Positions 30,049-40,405 of a stretch of 64,000 nucleotides of DNA are shown here, in pieces. The notes under the pieces were generated by a model. That model saw only the letters and a program-made list of their open reading frames with translations, was not told where the DNA came from and did not search any database. A program made the translations under genes and the position numbers. The DNA comes from Neisseria sp. oral taxon 014 str. F0314 (GTDB taxonomy: Bacteria; Pseudomonadota; Gammaproteobacteria; Burkholderiales; Neisseriaceae), in the NCBI RefSeq assembly GCF_005886145.1, contig NZ_CP040504.1, positions 1,488,001 to 1,552,000 of the forward strand, read 5' to 3'. Numbering within the stretch: the stretch's first letter is position 1; each line of letters begins with the position of its first letter.

Positions 30049-30519
30049 TTACAGCTCCTGTTTCAAGGCACCGAGCAGCTGCGCATGTTTAGAAACATCA
30101 ATTTCATCGCGCAAAATAGACTCTGCACCTTTCACTGCCAGTGAGGCTACCTGTTCACGTAATATTTCACGTGCACGAACCATCTCCTGCTCAACATCAG
30201 CTTTAGCTTGCGCAGTAATTCGGGCAGCTTCAGTAGAAGCCTGTTCTTTAGCTTCTTCCACGATTTTTGCTGCGCGTTTTTCTGCATTAGCCACCATTTC
30301 GGCAACTTGAGTACGCCCTTCGGCCAAAAGTTCTGCAACTTTCTTTTCCGCCTGCTCAAAGTCATTTTTACCGCGCTCAGCAGCAGCCAAGCCTTCGGCA
30401 ACTTTCGCAGCACGCTCATCCAAAGCTTTTGCGATTGGAGGCCACACAAACTTCATGGTAAACCAAACCAAACCGATAAAGACTAAGATCTGCGCAAATA
30501 AGGTTGCATTAATATTCAC
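30049..30519 (-). CDS. atpF: ATP synthase Fo subunit b
   Basis: A 156-residue peripheral-stalk subunit: one N-terminal membrane helix (~5-25) and a long Ala/Glu/Lys-rich helix that dimerises. No second b-type gene is seen, so the stalk should be a homodimer. Confidence 0.97.
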   Translation of the reverse strand: MNINATLFAQILVFIGLVWFTMKFVWPPIAKALDERAAKVAEGLAAAERGKNDFEQAEKKVAELLAEGRTQVAEMVANAEKRAAKIVEEAKEQASTEAARITAQAKADVEQEMVRAREILREQVASLAVKGAESILRDEIDVSKHAQLLGALKQEL

Positions 30520-30593
30520 TTTACCTAACCTTCGTATTAGGGTTAATCAAACAAACGGCTGACCGTCTGTATCGAAACAGTTAACTGTCCGGA

Positions 30594-30857
<264 letters not shown>

Positions 30858-30899
30858 TTAAACTACGTTGGAAAAATTTCTGAAAACTTATAAAAAACA

Positions 30900-32133
<1,234 letters not shown>

Positions 32134-32154
32134 ATTAAAGATTCAAGTAAGGCC

Positions 32155-32184
32155 ACTATAATTGAAGAGGGGCCGCAGCGTCAA
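32155..32184 (-). promoter_or_regulatory. Candidate promoter of the atp operon
   Basis: On the minus strand TTGACG (32184-32179) and TATAGT (32160-32155) are separated by 18 bases, both one base or two from consensus, about 25 bases before atpI. This is the best promoter match upstream of the operon. Confidence 0.6.
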
Positions 32185-32374
32185 GGGCGTGTTAACCTTT
32201 GTGAAAATACAACTTTGATATTCCTTGCCATAAAAGCACAGCAACAGTGACCTTTATTGATTCTAACATAAACTACACGGTATTACATGCAGCCCCCTTA
32301 TCGTACAACCACTATCTCCTCTCTGAATTGACGGATATTTCAAACTCCTTTGAACTAAAAATGTTTATTTCTTC
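32185..32374. other. Intergenic region between parB and atpI
   Basis: AT-rich sequence with no open frame of note. It lies upstream of the candidate atp promoter and downstream of the parB terminator hairpin. Confidence 0.4.
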
Positions 32375-32412
32375 AACACAGGCCGTCTGAAAATTTTCAG
32401 ACGGCCTGTGTT
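32375..32412 (-). terminator. DUS inverted-repeat terminator after parB
   Basis: AACACAGGCCGTCTGAAAA and its exact complement form a 19-base perfect stem with no loop spacer to speak of, 24 bases downstream of the parB stop. Confidence 0.75.
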
Positions 32413-32436
32413 GCACTATAGAGTGCCGGCCGTATT

Positions 32437-33297
32437 CTACGCTTCGTATTCCACACCTAACTGTTTGAGCAGATATTCGAACGTCTCCGGCGTATCGAAA
32501 TGCAGGACGATTTTGCCTTTTTTATGATTGGTGGTACGGACTTCAACGTTAACGCCCAATTTTTCGGTCAGTGCGTCGTTCAGACGGCGTATATCGGCAC
32601 TGATGGTCTTTTTGACGTCTTTGCGGACTGCCTGTTGCGCCACTTGGCTGCGCCGTTCCACTTCGCGCACTGACCAGCCGTTTTTGACTGCTTTTTGTGC
32701 CAACTGGAGCTGTTCGACAACCGGCAATGTCAGCAGGGCGCGGGCATGTCCCATTTCAAGGCGGCGTTGGTAGAGCATGTCTTGCACCGGTTCGGGCAAA
32801 CTCAAAAGGCGTAGGGTGTTCGAAATAGCGCTGCGGCTTTTACCGACTGCTTTGGCAATTGTTTCGTGCGTCAGGCCGAATTCGTCCGCCAGCCGCTTCA
32901 GCCCTTGTGCTTCTTCAATCGGATTGAGGTTTTCGCGTTGCAGGTTTTCAATCAACCCCATTGCCAGCGCGGTTTCGTCACTGATGCTTTTCACGACGAC
33001 GGGGATTTCGGTCAATCCGGCCAACTGGCTGGCACGCCAACGGCGTTCCCCTGCAATTAGTTCGTACTGCGACAGCCCGTGCTCACGCACAATCACGGGC
33101 TGAATGACGCCTTGGGCTTTTATTGAGTCGGCCAGTTCCTGCAAGGCTTCGTCATCAATCTGCACTCGGGCTTGGTATCGGCCGGGCTGTATGTCTTTGA
33201 CGGCAACGGTAGTCAGCCGGTCGCTGCTACTGTCGCCGATGCTGTTGGAAATCAGTGAATCTAAGCCGCGGCCCAAGCCGCTTTTCGGTTTTGCCAT
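32437..33297 (-). CDS. parB: Chromosome partitioning protein ParB
   Basis: A 286-residue CTP-dependent DNA-sliding clamp. The nuclease-like CTP-binding domain contains GERRWRASQLAG (~residue 80), the helix-turn-helix is around GKSRSAISNTLRLLSLP (~150) and a C-terminal dimer domain follows. It binds parS near the origin and works with ParA; no parA is adjacent in this window, unlike the usual pair. One uptake sequence lies just upstream. Confidence 0.95.
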   Translation of the reverse strand: MAKPKSGLGRGLDSLISNSIGDSSSDRLTTVAVKDIQPGRYQARVQIDDEALQELADSIKAQGVIQPVIVREHGLSQYELIAGERRWRASQLAGLTEIPVVVKSISDETALAMGLIENLQRENLNPIEEAQGLKRLADEFGLTHETIAKAVGKSRSAISNTLRLLSLPEPVQDMLYQRRLEMGHARALLTLPVVEQLQLAQKAVKNGWSVREVERRSQVAQQAVRKDVKKTISADIRRLNDALTEKLGVNVEVRTTNHKKGKIVLHFDTPETFEYLLKQLGVEYEA

Positions 33298-33898
33298 GGT
33301 GTAATCCTTTTTTCAGACGGCCTGTCTCTATGCTTTTATATATGTGGTGTTCTATTTTATCGGATATTGGCGGTTTATAAACCATCTTATTAGTTGCTTA
33401 TTTCAAATAATTTTCTGAATGACTGTTTCAGACGGCCTTTGTATATACAGTAGGTGCAGATTGATTCCAAAGGCTTGCGCAGGAGAAAACATAAACAGAT
33501 TTAAAATCCGAAAGACATGATTTGTGCACATTGATGTCTGCTCCAAGCAATAAGCAAAAATGCCGCCCCTTACTTCTCAACGGGTTTATGCTATGCTTCC
33601 GCCCCAAATGGGCGAATCAGGCACACCGTTTGAGCACACAGAGCAAGGGCAAATTATCCATGCGGCTGATGCACGCTGCTAAAAAACGGAAGCAGCATAA
33701 ACCTTTGACGATTACCATCAATATCAGTGGTGGCAGCTCCACAATTGGAATCTCAGCCTGTTTCAGCCTTTGCCGCAGCGAACAAAGACATGAATATTTC
33801 GACTGTACCGTTCCACTTACTATAGAGAACATTTCTAACACTGCAAATTCAAAGAAGTGGGTACCAGCCGCTTTTTACCTGATTTCGAAGGACAGACC
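33298..33898. other. 600-base region between parB and ubiX
   Basis: It contains two single uptake sequences near 33312 and 33430. A 126-codon frame at 33522-33902 overlaps the ubiX start and has no ribosome binding site or recognisable domain; other frames hold short pieces that read protein-like (for example YHQYQWWQLHNWNLSLFQ in the frame around 33710) but are cut by stops. It may hold a decayed gene. I do not call a gene here. Confidence 0.35.
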
Positions 33899-34462
33899 AT
33901 GACCAAACGACGCATAGTGCTCGGCATCAGCGGTGCCAGCGGCTTCCAATACGGTTATAAGGCCCTGCAACTGCTACAAGACATTGAAAACGTGGAAACC
34001 CATCTGGTAGTTTCAAAAGGTGCGGAAATGGCCCGCGCGCTGGAAACGCCCTACACCAAAGAGGAGGTTTGCAAAATGGCGGACATCGTCCATCCCATCG
34101 GCAATCTGGCTGCCAGTATTTCCAGCGGTTCGTTCAAAACCGTCGGAATGCTGGTCGCCCCCTGCTCTATGCGCACCCTTGCAGCCGTGGCTCACGGTTA
34201 CAGCGACAACCTGCTGACCCGCGCCGCGGATGTGGTATTGAAAGAACGCCGCAGCCTGGTGCTGATGGTGCGAGAAACACCGCTGAATCTGGCGCATTTG
34301 GACAATATGCGCCGCGTAACCGAAATGGGCGGCATCATCTTCCCACCCGTGCCCGCACTATATCTTCAACCGCAAAGCGTCGATGACATCCTGACCCACA
34401 GCGTCAGCCGAGCTTTGGAGTTGCTCGGGTTGGACGTCCCGAATCTGCCGCATTGGGGGTAG
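33899..34462 (+). CDS. ubiX: Flavin prenyltransferase UbiX
   Basis: A 187-residue enzyme that joins a dimethylallyl group to FMN to make the cofactor of UbiD, used in ubiquinone synthesis. The N-terminal [15 protein letters not shown] is the FMN-binding start, and [26 protein letters not shown] (residues ~86 onward) contains the conserved phosphate/prenyl site, with [17 protein letters not shown] after it. The ATG at 33899 has AAGGACAG about 7 bases upstream; the in-frame ATG at 33857 is not needed. Confidence 0.95.
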   Translation: MTKRRIVLGISGASGFQYGYKALQLLQDIENVETHLVVSKGAEMARALETPYTKEEVCKMADIVHPIGNLAASISSGSFKTVGMLVAPCSMRTLAAVAHGYSDNLLTRAADVVLKERRSLVLMVRETPLNLAHLDNMRRVTEMGGIIFPPVPALYLQPQSVDDILTHSVSRALELLGLDVPNLPHWG

Positions 34463-34512
34463 TGATGGGCAATACATTATCGAAAGCTAGCCTGATTTTT
34501 TAAAATACACTC

Positions 34513-34540
34513 AGGCCGTCTGAAAATTTTCAGACGGCCT
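34513..34540 (+). terminator. DUS inverted-repeat terminator after ubiX
   Basis: AGGCCGTCTGAAAA directly followed by its complement, 50 bases after the ubiX stop. Confidence 0.7.
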
Positions 34541-34608
34541 TTCCCATATTTTCTTCATCTATAGCAAACATACTTAACTTTAAATACAGCATGTCATCAA
34601 ATTCCGTC

Positions 34609-34706
34609 ATTCCCGCGCAGGCGGGAATCCATCGTAAAACTTAAGAAACCCTGATTTAAAAAACAGTTTCTGAAATTCAAAAATGGATTCCCGCCTGCGC
34701 GGGAAT
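34609..34706. repeat. dRS3-bounded RS-type repeat unit
   Basis: ATTCCCGCGCAGGCGGGAAT at 34609-34628 is the 20-base neisserial dRS3 element (ATTCCC-N8-GGGAAT). Its inverted copy ATTCCCGCCTGCGCGGGAAT is at 34687-34706. The 58 bases between them are the repeat-sequence part of a neisserial intergenic mosaic (NIMES-type) unit. In meningococci dRS3 sites are targets for filamentous phage (MDA/Nf1) integration; no phage is present here. Confidence 0.85.
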
Positions 34707-34777
34707 GACGAAACCCGGTAAGTTGCGTATCAAAAATAAAGGAATTTAGCTATAGCAGGCTGTCGGAAAAATTCACC

Positions 34778-36262
34778 TCAACCGAACGAACGTCCGCCGA
34801 AGTTGCGTTGATGCTGGATTTCCGGCTGCATTTCTTGAGTCATATCCGGCTGCTGTTGCCCGTTTTGTGCCAACCTTTCCTGCTGCCTTGCTCTGAAATT
34901 TTCCACCACATCTCGATTTTCTTCCAGTGTCCGTACCGCAAATGAGCCGTCAGTGTCATTTTTGAATCCGTCGATTAGTGCCCTGAGCTTTTGGATTTTA
35001 TCGGGGTTTGATTCAGCAGCATTCGTATGGTACCCATAATGTTCAGAGGTTGTCTGATTGTATGTTCCGGTACGGTGAGCAGCACCTCGGCCTTCTTCCA
35101 AACGGATACCCAAATCGCCGTTTTTGAAGTTTTCAATTTTCAAACCGTTGACATCCAAAACACCTGTTTTTCTATTCCAGTCATAAACCGTATTACCGTC
35201 GCGGAAAACCGTACGGTCGTGTTCGGACAAATCGCGCACGCCACCGCGCAGCCTACGCCCGTCCAAAAACACTTCTCCTTTGCCGTCTTCATCACGGATA
35301 GTATCGTATCTGTCGGCGCGGTAGGTGTCGTAACCTCTCCCCCCGTACAGCCTGTCTTTACCCGCATTGCCCGCCAAAAGGTCATTGCCGTCGCCGCCTT
35401 TAAGCGTATCGTTGCCGCTGCCGCCCAGCATCCTGTCGTTCGATTTTGTTCCCGTCATCACATCGTTGCCCGCATCGCCGTACATAGACGCACCACCGTT
35501 CAGGCGGGTAGTCGGTTTGCCTTGCAGCAGGCTTTGACGGTCGAACGCACCGTTTGCATTCACGTTGTTGCCTCTGCTATCGCCGAAAGTATCGTAATTT
35601 GCCATATGCTTGACAAAACCGACCATATCGCTTTGCCTTAATCCTGCCTCGGCAAAATCTTTTTCAAAAGCGGTACGGCGGTGCATAAAGAAGAGAATGT
35701 CGTTTTCGTAATAAGACAACCTGACCGACCCGTTCGTACTCGGATACATCCCGTACATATTTTCACGGGCAAGCAAATCTTTGACCTGCTCATAACTTTT
35801 ACCTTTGACTTGGGGATAAAGACCGCCGCTGATATGGGTGCTGTACGCTCTGCCGTTGCGCTGCTCTTCGTAAGCGACCATACGGGCCTCGTTGTAAATT
35901 GCTTCGGCTTCGCCGTAGCCTCGGGCTTGGGCGTAGGATTTGGCAGTAGGGTAGTAATCAGCAGATTTGGCTTGATTTCTACCTAACGCGTGTCCGACTT
36001 CGTGGGCTAAAATTCGGGCGGTAACGTATTGGGAACCTAGTCCAAAATAGATATTTCTGTCATTAGGGTCATGGTATGCACTTGCCTTTCCATCTTTAGT
36101 TTCGAAAAAACCTCGTCCTTGACTACTGAATTTATTGATTTGGCCGACCAATTCATCATCAGCTTTAATCCTATCCAATTCGGACATAGTGGAATTGAAA
36201 CGCTTTTCATGAAAACCGAGTCTTTTTAATTGCACTTCTGCTTTTTCATTTAATTTAACCAT
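34778..36262 (-). CDS. Zinc-protease-like RTX protein, candidate T4SS effector
   Basis: A 494-residue protein in three parts. (1) Residues ~1-210: a zincin-like domain with HEVGH near residue 87 and a downstream NEARMVAYE stretch that may give the third (Glu) ligand, as in gluzincins. (2) Residues ~258-310: four to five RTX-type nonapeptides (GGSGNDTLKGGDGNDLLAG), which bind calcium outside the cytoplasm. (3) A C-terminal ~120-residue region rich in Gln, Glu and Arg, ending QERLAQNGQQQPDMTQEMQPEI and then GGRSFG. There is no N-terminal signal peptide, so export would need a dedicated system. The C-terminal tail is where X-T4SS effectors carry their VirD4-recruitment domain (XVIPCD); the Gln-rich composition fits, but I cannot confirm homology by eye. 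AGGAGG is upstream of the ATG, and the lipoprotein gene ends 18 bases before. Confidence 0.68.
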   Translation of the reverse strand: MVKLNEKAEVQLKRLGFHEKRFNSTMSELDRIKADDELVGQINKFSSQGRGFFETKDGKASAYHDPNDRNIYFGLGSQYVTARILAHEVGHALGRNQAKSADYYPTAKSYAQARGYGEAEAIYNEARMVAYEEQRNGRAYSTHISGGLYPQVKGKSYEQVKDLLARENMYGMYPSTNGSVRLSYYENDILFFMHRRTAFEKDFAEAGLRQSDMVGFVKHMANYDTFGDSRGNNVNANGAFDRQSLLQGKPTTRLNGGASMYGDAGNDVMTGTKSNDRMLGGSGNDTLKGGDGNDLLAGNAGKDRLYGGRGYDTYRADRYDTIRDEDGKGEVFLDGRRLRGGVRDLSEHDRTVFRDGNTVYDWNRKTGVLDVNGLKIENFKNGDLGIRLEEGRGAAHRTGTYNQTTSEHYGYHTNAAESNPDKIQKLRALIDGFKNDTDGSFAVRTLEENRDVVENFRARQQERLAQNGQQQPDMTQEMQPEIQHQRNFGGRSFG

Positions 36263-36280
36263 AATTTATTACCCTCCTCA

Positions 36281-36922
36281 TTAATGGCCCATTGGACTCA
36301 TTTCCGTATTGCTGTAAAAAGTAAATGCCTGAATCGCGCCAGAACCGTTGTTCGCCGCAACCATTTCACGACCGTTTTCACGCCAATAGTAATCAACCAA
36401 TTCTTTAATCGGGTCGTTTTTCTGACGCGGATAATAACCTCCGTACTCAGGAGGCATTTCCTTCTCCTTAGGCTTGGGTAGAAAATCGGGAAATCTATTT
36501 TCGGGGAAAATACTTATCTTTTCTTTAAAATATTGTTCAGTAGGCAAAATAACGAAACTGGTCTTATATGCGGTATGTCTTACTGCCACATACAATCCGA
36601 CAGATGAAAGCAAATTTCTGTGTAAATGATTACTGTCATAGCCTTCAACAACCGGAATCTGCCAAATATTTTCTAATTCTTCCGCATACATCGCATACAG
36701 ACAGTCATCCTTAAACGCTGTTTCATACATCTGTTTAATCAAATCGTCGCGGCTTTCCACTTTATGCAGCATACTGCGGCAGCGGTTTCTTACCTGTTTC
36801 ATCATCGTTCCTTTCTTTACAGCTTGGGTGTTTGAGGAATTTTCGGTGCTCCTGCTGTTCGCCTGCGGGGTACAGGAAGTCAACAGTAAGGCAGTAAGTA
36901 AGGTGGTTACCGACAGTTTCAT
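36281..36922 (-). CDS. Lipoprotein, candidate immunity partner of the zincin-RTX protein
   Basis: A 213-residue predicted lipoprotein: signal peptide MKLSVTTLLTALLLTSC with the lipobox Cys at residue 17, then a Ser/Asn-rich linker and a soluble domain from ~35 without recognised motif. It would sit in the periplasm or on the inner face of the outer membrane. AAGGAG is 7 bases before the ATG at 36922, so the longer frame from 36994 is not used. It is directly upstream of the zincin-RTX gene with an 18-base gap, the order seen for immunity lipoproteins and effectors of Xanthomonas T4SS. The immunity role is inference from layout only. Confidence 0.7.
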   Translation of the reverse strand: MKLSVTTLLTALLLTSCTPQANSRSTENSSNTQAVKKGTMMKQVRNRCRSMLHKVESRDDLIKQMYETAFKDDCLYAMYAEELENIWQIPVVEGYDSNHLHRNLLSSVGLYVAVRHTAYKTSFVILPTEQYFKEKISIFPENRFPDFLPKPKEKEMPPEYGGYYPRQKNDPIKELVDYYWRENGREMVAANNGSGAIQAFTFYSNTEMSPMGH

Positions 36923-37053
36923 ACGATTCTCCTTTTCGGACGGTATATCCAAAACAATCCTCTGAATGAGGTTTTCAGACGGTCTATTCTTCAAGATGCT
37001 GTCTACTATCTTAGATAGATTATCATATCTTTATTGTTTCAAAACACCTAGCC

Positions 37054-38565
37054 CTATTCCGGCCGCATTTGCGGGAACAAAATCACGTCGCGGATGGTTT
37101 GAGAATCGGTCAGCAGCATCACCAAGCGGTCAAGGCCGATGCCGCTGCCGCCGGTGGGGGGCAAGCCGTATTCCATTGCGCGGATGTAGTCGGCGTCGTA
37201 GTGCATGGCTTCGTCGTCGCCGGCGTCTTTCTGCGCCACCTGTGCTCTGAAACGGGTGGACTGGTCTTCGGGGTCGTTCAACTCAGAGTAGCCGTTGGCC
37301 AGCTCGCGACCGACGACGAACAGCTCGAAGCGGTCGGTCAGGCCGGGCTTGGTGTCGGACGCACGCGCCAGCGGGGAGACTTCGACGGGATAATCGATGA
37401 TGAAGGTCGGATTCCACAGTTTGCCTTCGGCGCAGCCTTCAAACAAAGCCAGTTGCAGGCTGCCGATGCCGGGCGAAGGCGGCAGGCTTTCGCCGTGTTT
37501 GACGATTTCCTTTTTCAGCCATGCTTCGTCGGCAAGTTGTTCGTCGGTGTAGTGCGGATTGTATTTTTTGATGGCTTCGAGAATGGTCAGACGTTCGAAG
37601 GGGCTGGCCAAGTCGACTTCTTTACCGTTGCAGCTGATTTTCGCCGCGCCGCACACCGTTTCGGCACAAGCGCGGATGACGCCTTCGGTCATCTCCATCA
37701 TGCGTTCGTAGGTGCAGAAGGCTTCATAGAATTCCATCATGGTGAATTCGGGATTATGGCGGGTAGACATGCCTTCGTTACGAAAGCTGCGGTTGATTTC
37801 GAACACGCGCTCCAAACCGCCTACGACCAAGCGTTTCAAATACAGTTCGGGCGCGATACGCAAGTAAAGCGGCATATCCAGCGCATTGTGGTGGGTAATG
37901 AAAGGCTTGGCCGTCGCACCACCCGGAATCGGGTGCATCATCGGAGTTTCTACCTCCAAATAACCTTCGCTGACCATGTAGTTGCGCACGGTTTGGATGA
38001 TTTTGCTGCGTTTGATAAAGGTGTCGCGCGATTCGGGATTGACGATTAAATCGACATAGCGCTGGCGGTATTTGACTTCTTGGTCGGCTAGGCCTTTGTG
38101 TTTGTCGGGCAGCGGGCGCAAGGATTTGGACAACAGCCGGATGGCGGACACGCGCACGGTCAGCTCGCCGTGATTGGTTTTAAACAATGTACCTTCCGCA
38201 CCGACGATGTCGCCCAAGTCCCAATGGTTGAAATCGTCCAAAACTTCTTGGCTCACGCCTTTGTTATTGAGATAAAGCTGAATCTGACCGCTCATGTCCT
38301 GAATGGTGGCGAAGCTGGCTTTGCCCATCTGGCGTTTGAGCATCATGCGGCCGGCGATTTTCACGGGAATGTCTTGCGGGTCAAGTTCTTCTTTGTTGAT
38401 TTCACCGTATTTTTTGTGCAGATCGGCGGCAAAGCTGTCGCGTTTGAAATCGTTGGGATAGGCGATGCGTTCTTTGCGGATGTTGTGCAGTTTTTCGCGG
38501 CGCAGGGCGATGATTTGATTTTCATCTAATTGCGGCTCGGTTTGCGGATAATTTTGTTCGCTCAT
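37054..38565 (-). CDS. lysS: Lysyl-tRNA synthetase, class II
   Basis: A 503-residue enzyme. The OB-fold anticodon-binding domain is at ~65-165. The class II core includes motif 1 ([25 protein letters not shown] region near 205), motif 2 ([20 protein letters not shown], ~265) and motif 3 ([13 protein letters not shown], ~475). It charges tRNA-Lys in the cytoplasm. The gene lies between the lipoprotein/RTX pair and the IS remnant at the left edge of the secretion island; a tRNA-Lys gene marks the other edge, 16 kb away. Confidence 0.98.
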   Translation of the reverse strand: MSEQNYPQTEPQLDENQIIALRREKLHNIRKERIAYPNDFKRDSFAADLHKKYGEINKEELDPQDIPVKIAGRMMLKRQMGKASFATIQDMSGQIQLYLNNKGVSQEVLDDFNHWDLGDIVGAEGTLFKTNHGELTVRVSAIRLLSKSLRPLPDKHKGLADQEVKYRQRYVDLIVNPESRDTFIKRSKIIQTVRNYMVSEGYLEVETPMMHPIPGGATAKPFITHHNALDMPLYLRIAPELYLKRLVVGGLERVFEINRSFRNEGMSTRHNPEFTMMEFYEAFCTYERMMEMTEGVIRACAETVCGAAKISCNGKEVDLASPFERLTILEAIKKYNPHYTDEQLADEAWLKKEIVKHGESLPPSPGIGSLQLALFEGCAEGKLWNPTFIIDYPVEVSPLARASDTKPGLTDRFELFVVGRELANGYSELNDPEDQSTRFRAQVAQKDAGDDEAMHYDADYIRAMEYGLPPTGGSGIGLDRLVMLLTDSQTIRDVILFPQMRPE

Positions 38566-38709
38566 GGTTATTTTTCCGGAAAATGAGGCAGCAGGACTTT
38601 TAGCGGGTCTTGCTACAATAATAAATTCCGCGCCATTTTACGCGATACGGGCTGTTTTTTCTATCTAGAACATTATTGGAAGGAAATCTGAATATAGATG
38701 AACTCTCAT

Positions 38710-39309
38710 TGAACTGACTCCAAGAAGTTGGACAGTTTAATCAAGCAACTTTCGAAGACTGAAGCCTGTACTGCACAGAACTCAATTCTTGCGATTTCAA
38801 CTTAATCCCACCGTGGTTGTAATAACGGATATATTTGTGCAATGCCGATTCCAATTCGGCAACAGAAGCATATCAACATGTATGAAAGCATTTCAAATTT
38901 AATGTTCCGAAGAAACTTTCCATTGCCACATTAGGCAGCTTTCCCTTCAGGACATGCTCAGCACCAAATTTGCTATCCTTCAGTTGCTTTTGATAAAAAG
39001 CCATCGATACCGCCAACTTAGGGCTGAATGCTGTATGGGACATTCTCCCTCATTACCCATTTCTGACTAGGACGTTCAGCCTGAAAATTATCGCAATTGT
39101 CCCAACTTCCCTTCTATAGGAAGGGCATTCCACCTTCATACCATTGACTATTAACTCATTAATAGCGAAACGGTCAACCGTTTGGAGTTTGCCGTATCCA
39201 TCCAAGTAATATTAGACAATTTCGAGTCGGAATTTATCTGAATATTTTGCCATAAAAAACTACACCTCTTAAGTTGGGTAAGGTGGTTCAACTTAAAAGG
39301 TGCAGTTCA
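38710..39309 (-). mobile_element. Decayed IS3-family insertion sequence
   Basis: Imperfect terminal inverted repeats begin TGAACTG at 38710 and end CAGTTCA at 39309, with further matches (AAGTTGGAC / AAGTTGAAC). On the minus strand, fragments of an IS3-type transposase can be read across stops and shifts: MAKYSDKFRLEIV near the right end, FFGTLNLKCFHTC and then YIRYYNHGGIKLKSQELSS at the left end, which is the typical C-terminus of orfB. At about 600 bp it is half the usual length, so large parts are deleted. No target-site duplication is visible. Confidence 0.8.
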
Positions 39310-39365
39310 CTTTTTCATACCTTTCTAATCCAAGAAATGTATTAAAGGGGACTTATTTTCTATTG

Positions 39366-40397
39366 CTATTTTAAATCATTTCTACGACTAGGATCAAAAT
39401 CAATTCCTGTAATATAACGTTTCCCATTATGAGCCTGAATATGAATAACAATATCAATTGTCAACATCAACAATCTTTTAATTACATCAAATTCGAGCCC
39501 TGACCCCTCAGGGGAAGCCTTCACCATTAACGCTAACTGATCCCATGCCTGATCAGTACTTCCTGCATGACAACTAGTGATTGACCCTGGATGCCCTGAT
39601 GCACAATTTCGAATAAAATAGAAAGATTCATCACCGCGCAATTCTGCAAGAATAATTCTATCAGGCTTCATACGTAAACATGCTTCCATGCAACTTTTTG
39701 CTGTAATATTTGATGCACTTTGGCCGCCTTTAGAATATAACAAATGCACTACATTTGGCTGAGGAATAAACAACTCTCTTGCATCTTCAATCGTAATTAA
39801 TCGTTCATCAAACGGGATATGATTAACCAACGATTTCATAAAAGTTGTTTTTCCGCTTCCTGTAGCTCCCGCAACAACGATATTCTTTCTATATAAAACA
39901 GCTTTGCTAAAAAACTCCCCATATTTTCGATTGATCAACAATTCCTTTAATTCTAAATCATATTTAGAAATACTATCCGTATTTAAAATAACATTATTAA
40001 AAAAACCATCTTCTTGATATTGCTCCAATGTCTTCGTATATTTGGAAGGCTGCCGTATAGTAATTGATATCTTCCCGGCATCGCAAGCTGGAGGAATAAC
40101 AAATTGCGCACGCTGCCCTGATGGGAAAGTCAATGAAACCATTGGCTCCTTATCTGTAATACGCTGACCAGTGTTACTCTCATTAACAACCGATGTACAA
40201 AACTGTCTTGCACGTTCATAAGTTAATGTACTAACTTCTATACACTCCCACCCATTAAAAGTTTCTAAATATACTTGTCCTGGTTTATTGATGCATATCT
40301 CTGTAACATCCTGTCTTTCGAGCAACGGCGATATACCCAAAATTTGATATTGATAATCTAAGAAATCATTCGAAATATCTTGAATCACAGTATACAA
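39366..40397 (-). CDS. virB11: VirB11-type secretion ATPase
   Basis: A 343-residue hexameric ATPase that powers pilus assembly and substrate transfer from the cytoplasmic face. The N-terminal domain is at ~1-140. Walker A GATGSGKTTF is at ~174-183, the Asp box is TIEDARELFIPQ, Walker B is RIILAELRGDE and the His box is SCHAGS. It is last in the virB7-B11 group, 8 bases after virB10. The gene is AT-rich with no uptake sequence. It ends 57 bases from the IS remnant. Confidence 0.93.
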   Translation of the reverse strand: MYTVIQDISNDFLDYQYQILGISPLLERQDVTEICINKPGQVYLETFNGWECIEVSTLTYERARQFCTSVVNESNTGQRITDKEPMVSLTFPSGQRAQFVIPPACDAGKISITIRQPSKYTKTLEQYQEDGFFNNVILNTDSISKYDLELKELLINRKYGEFFSKAVLYRKNIVVAGATGSGKTTFMKSLVNHIPFDERLITIEDARELFIPQPNVVHLLYSKGGQSASNITAKSCMEACLRMKPDRIILAELRGDESFYFIRNCASGHPGSITSCHAGSTDQAWDQLALMVKASPEGSGLEFDVIKRLLMLTIDIVIHIQAHNGKRYITGIDFDPSRRNDLK

Positions 40398-40405
40398 CCC
40401 TGTCT

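Noticed and set aside
33815..33830. Possible Correia element ends (TATAG motifs near 32418, 33822, 34748)
   Set aside because: Only the short TATAG-type match is present; the 26-base inverted ends and the core of a Correia element are missing.
33522..33902. 126-codon open frame before ubiX
   Set aside because: It overlaps the ubiX start, has no ribosome binding site or recognisable domain, and other frames of the same stretch look equally protein-like.
34609..34706. Possible CRISPR-like repeat pair
   Set aside because: The two repeats are inverted, only two in number, and match the known dRS3 element.
37069..38529. Long open frames opposite lysS
   Set aside because: They are antisense to a well-conserved synthetase gene and follow from its codon bias.
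39366..40397. Type IV pilus retraction ATPase PilT as an alternative for the virB11 gene
   Set aside because: The N-terminal domain and the neighbouring virB8-B10 genes fit VirB11; PilT motifs such as AIRNLIRE are absent.
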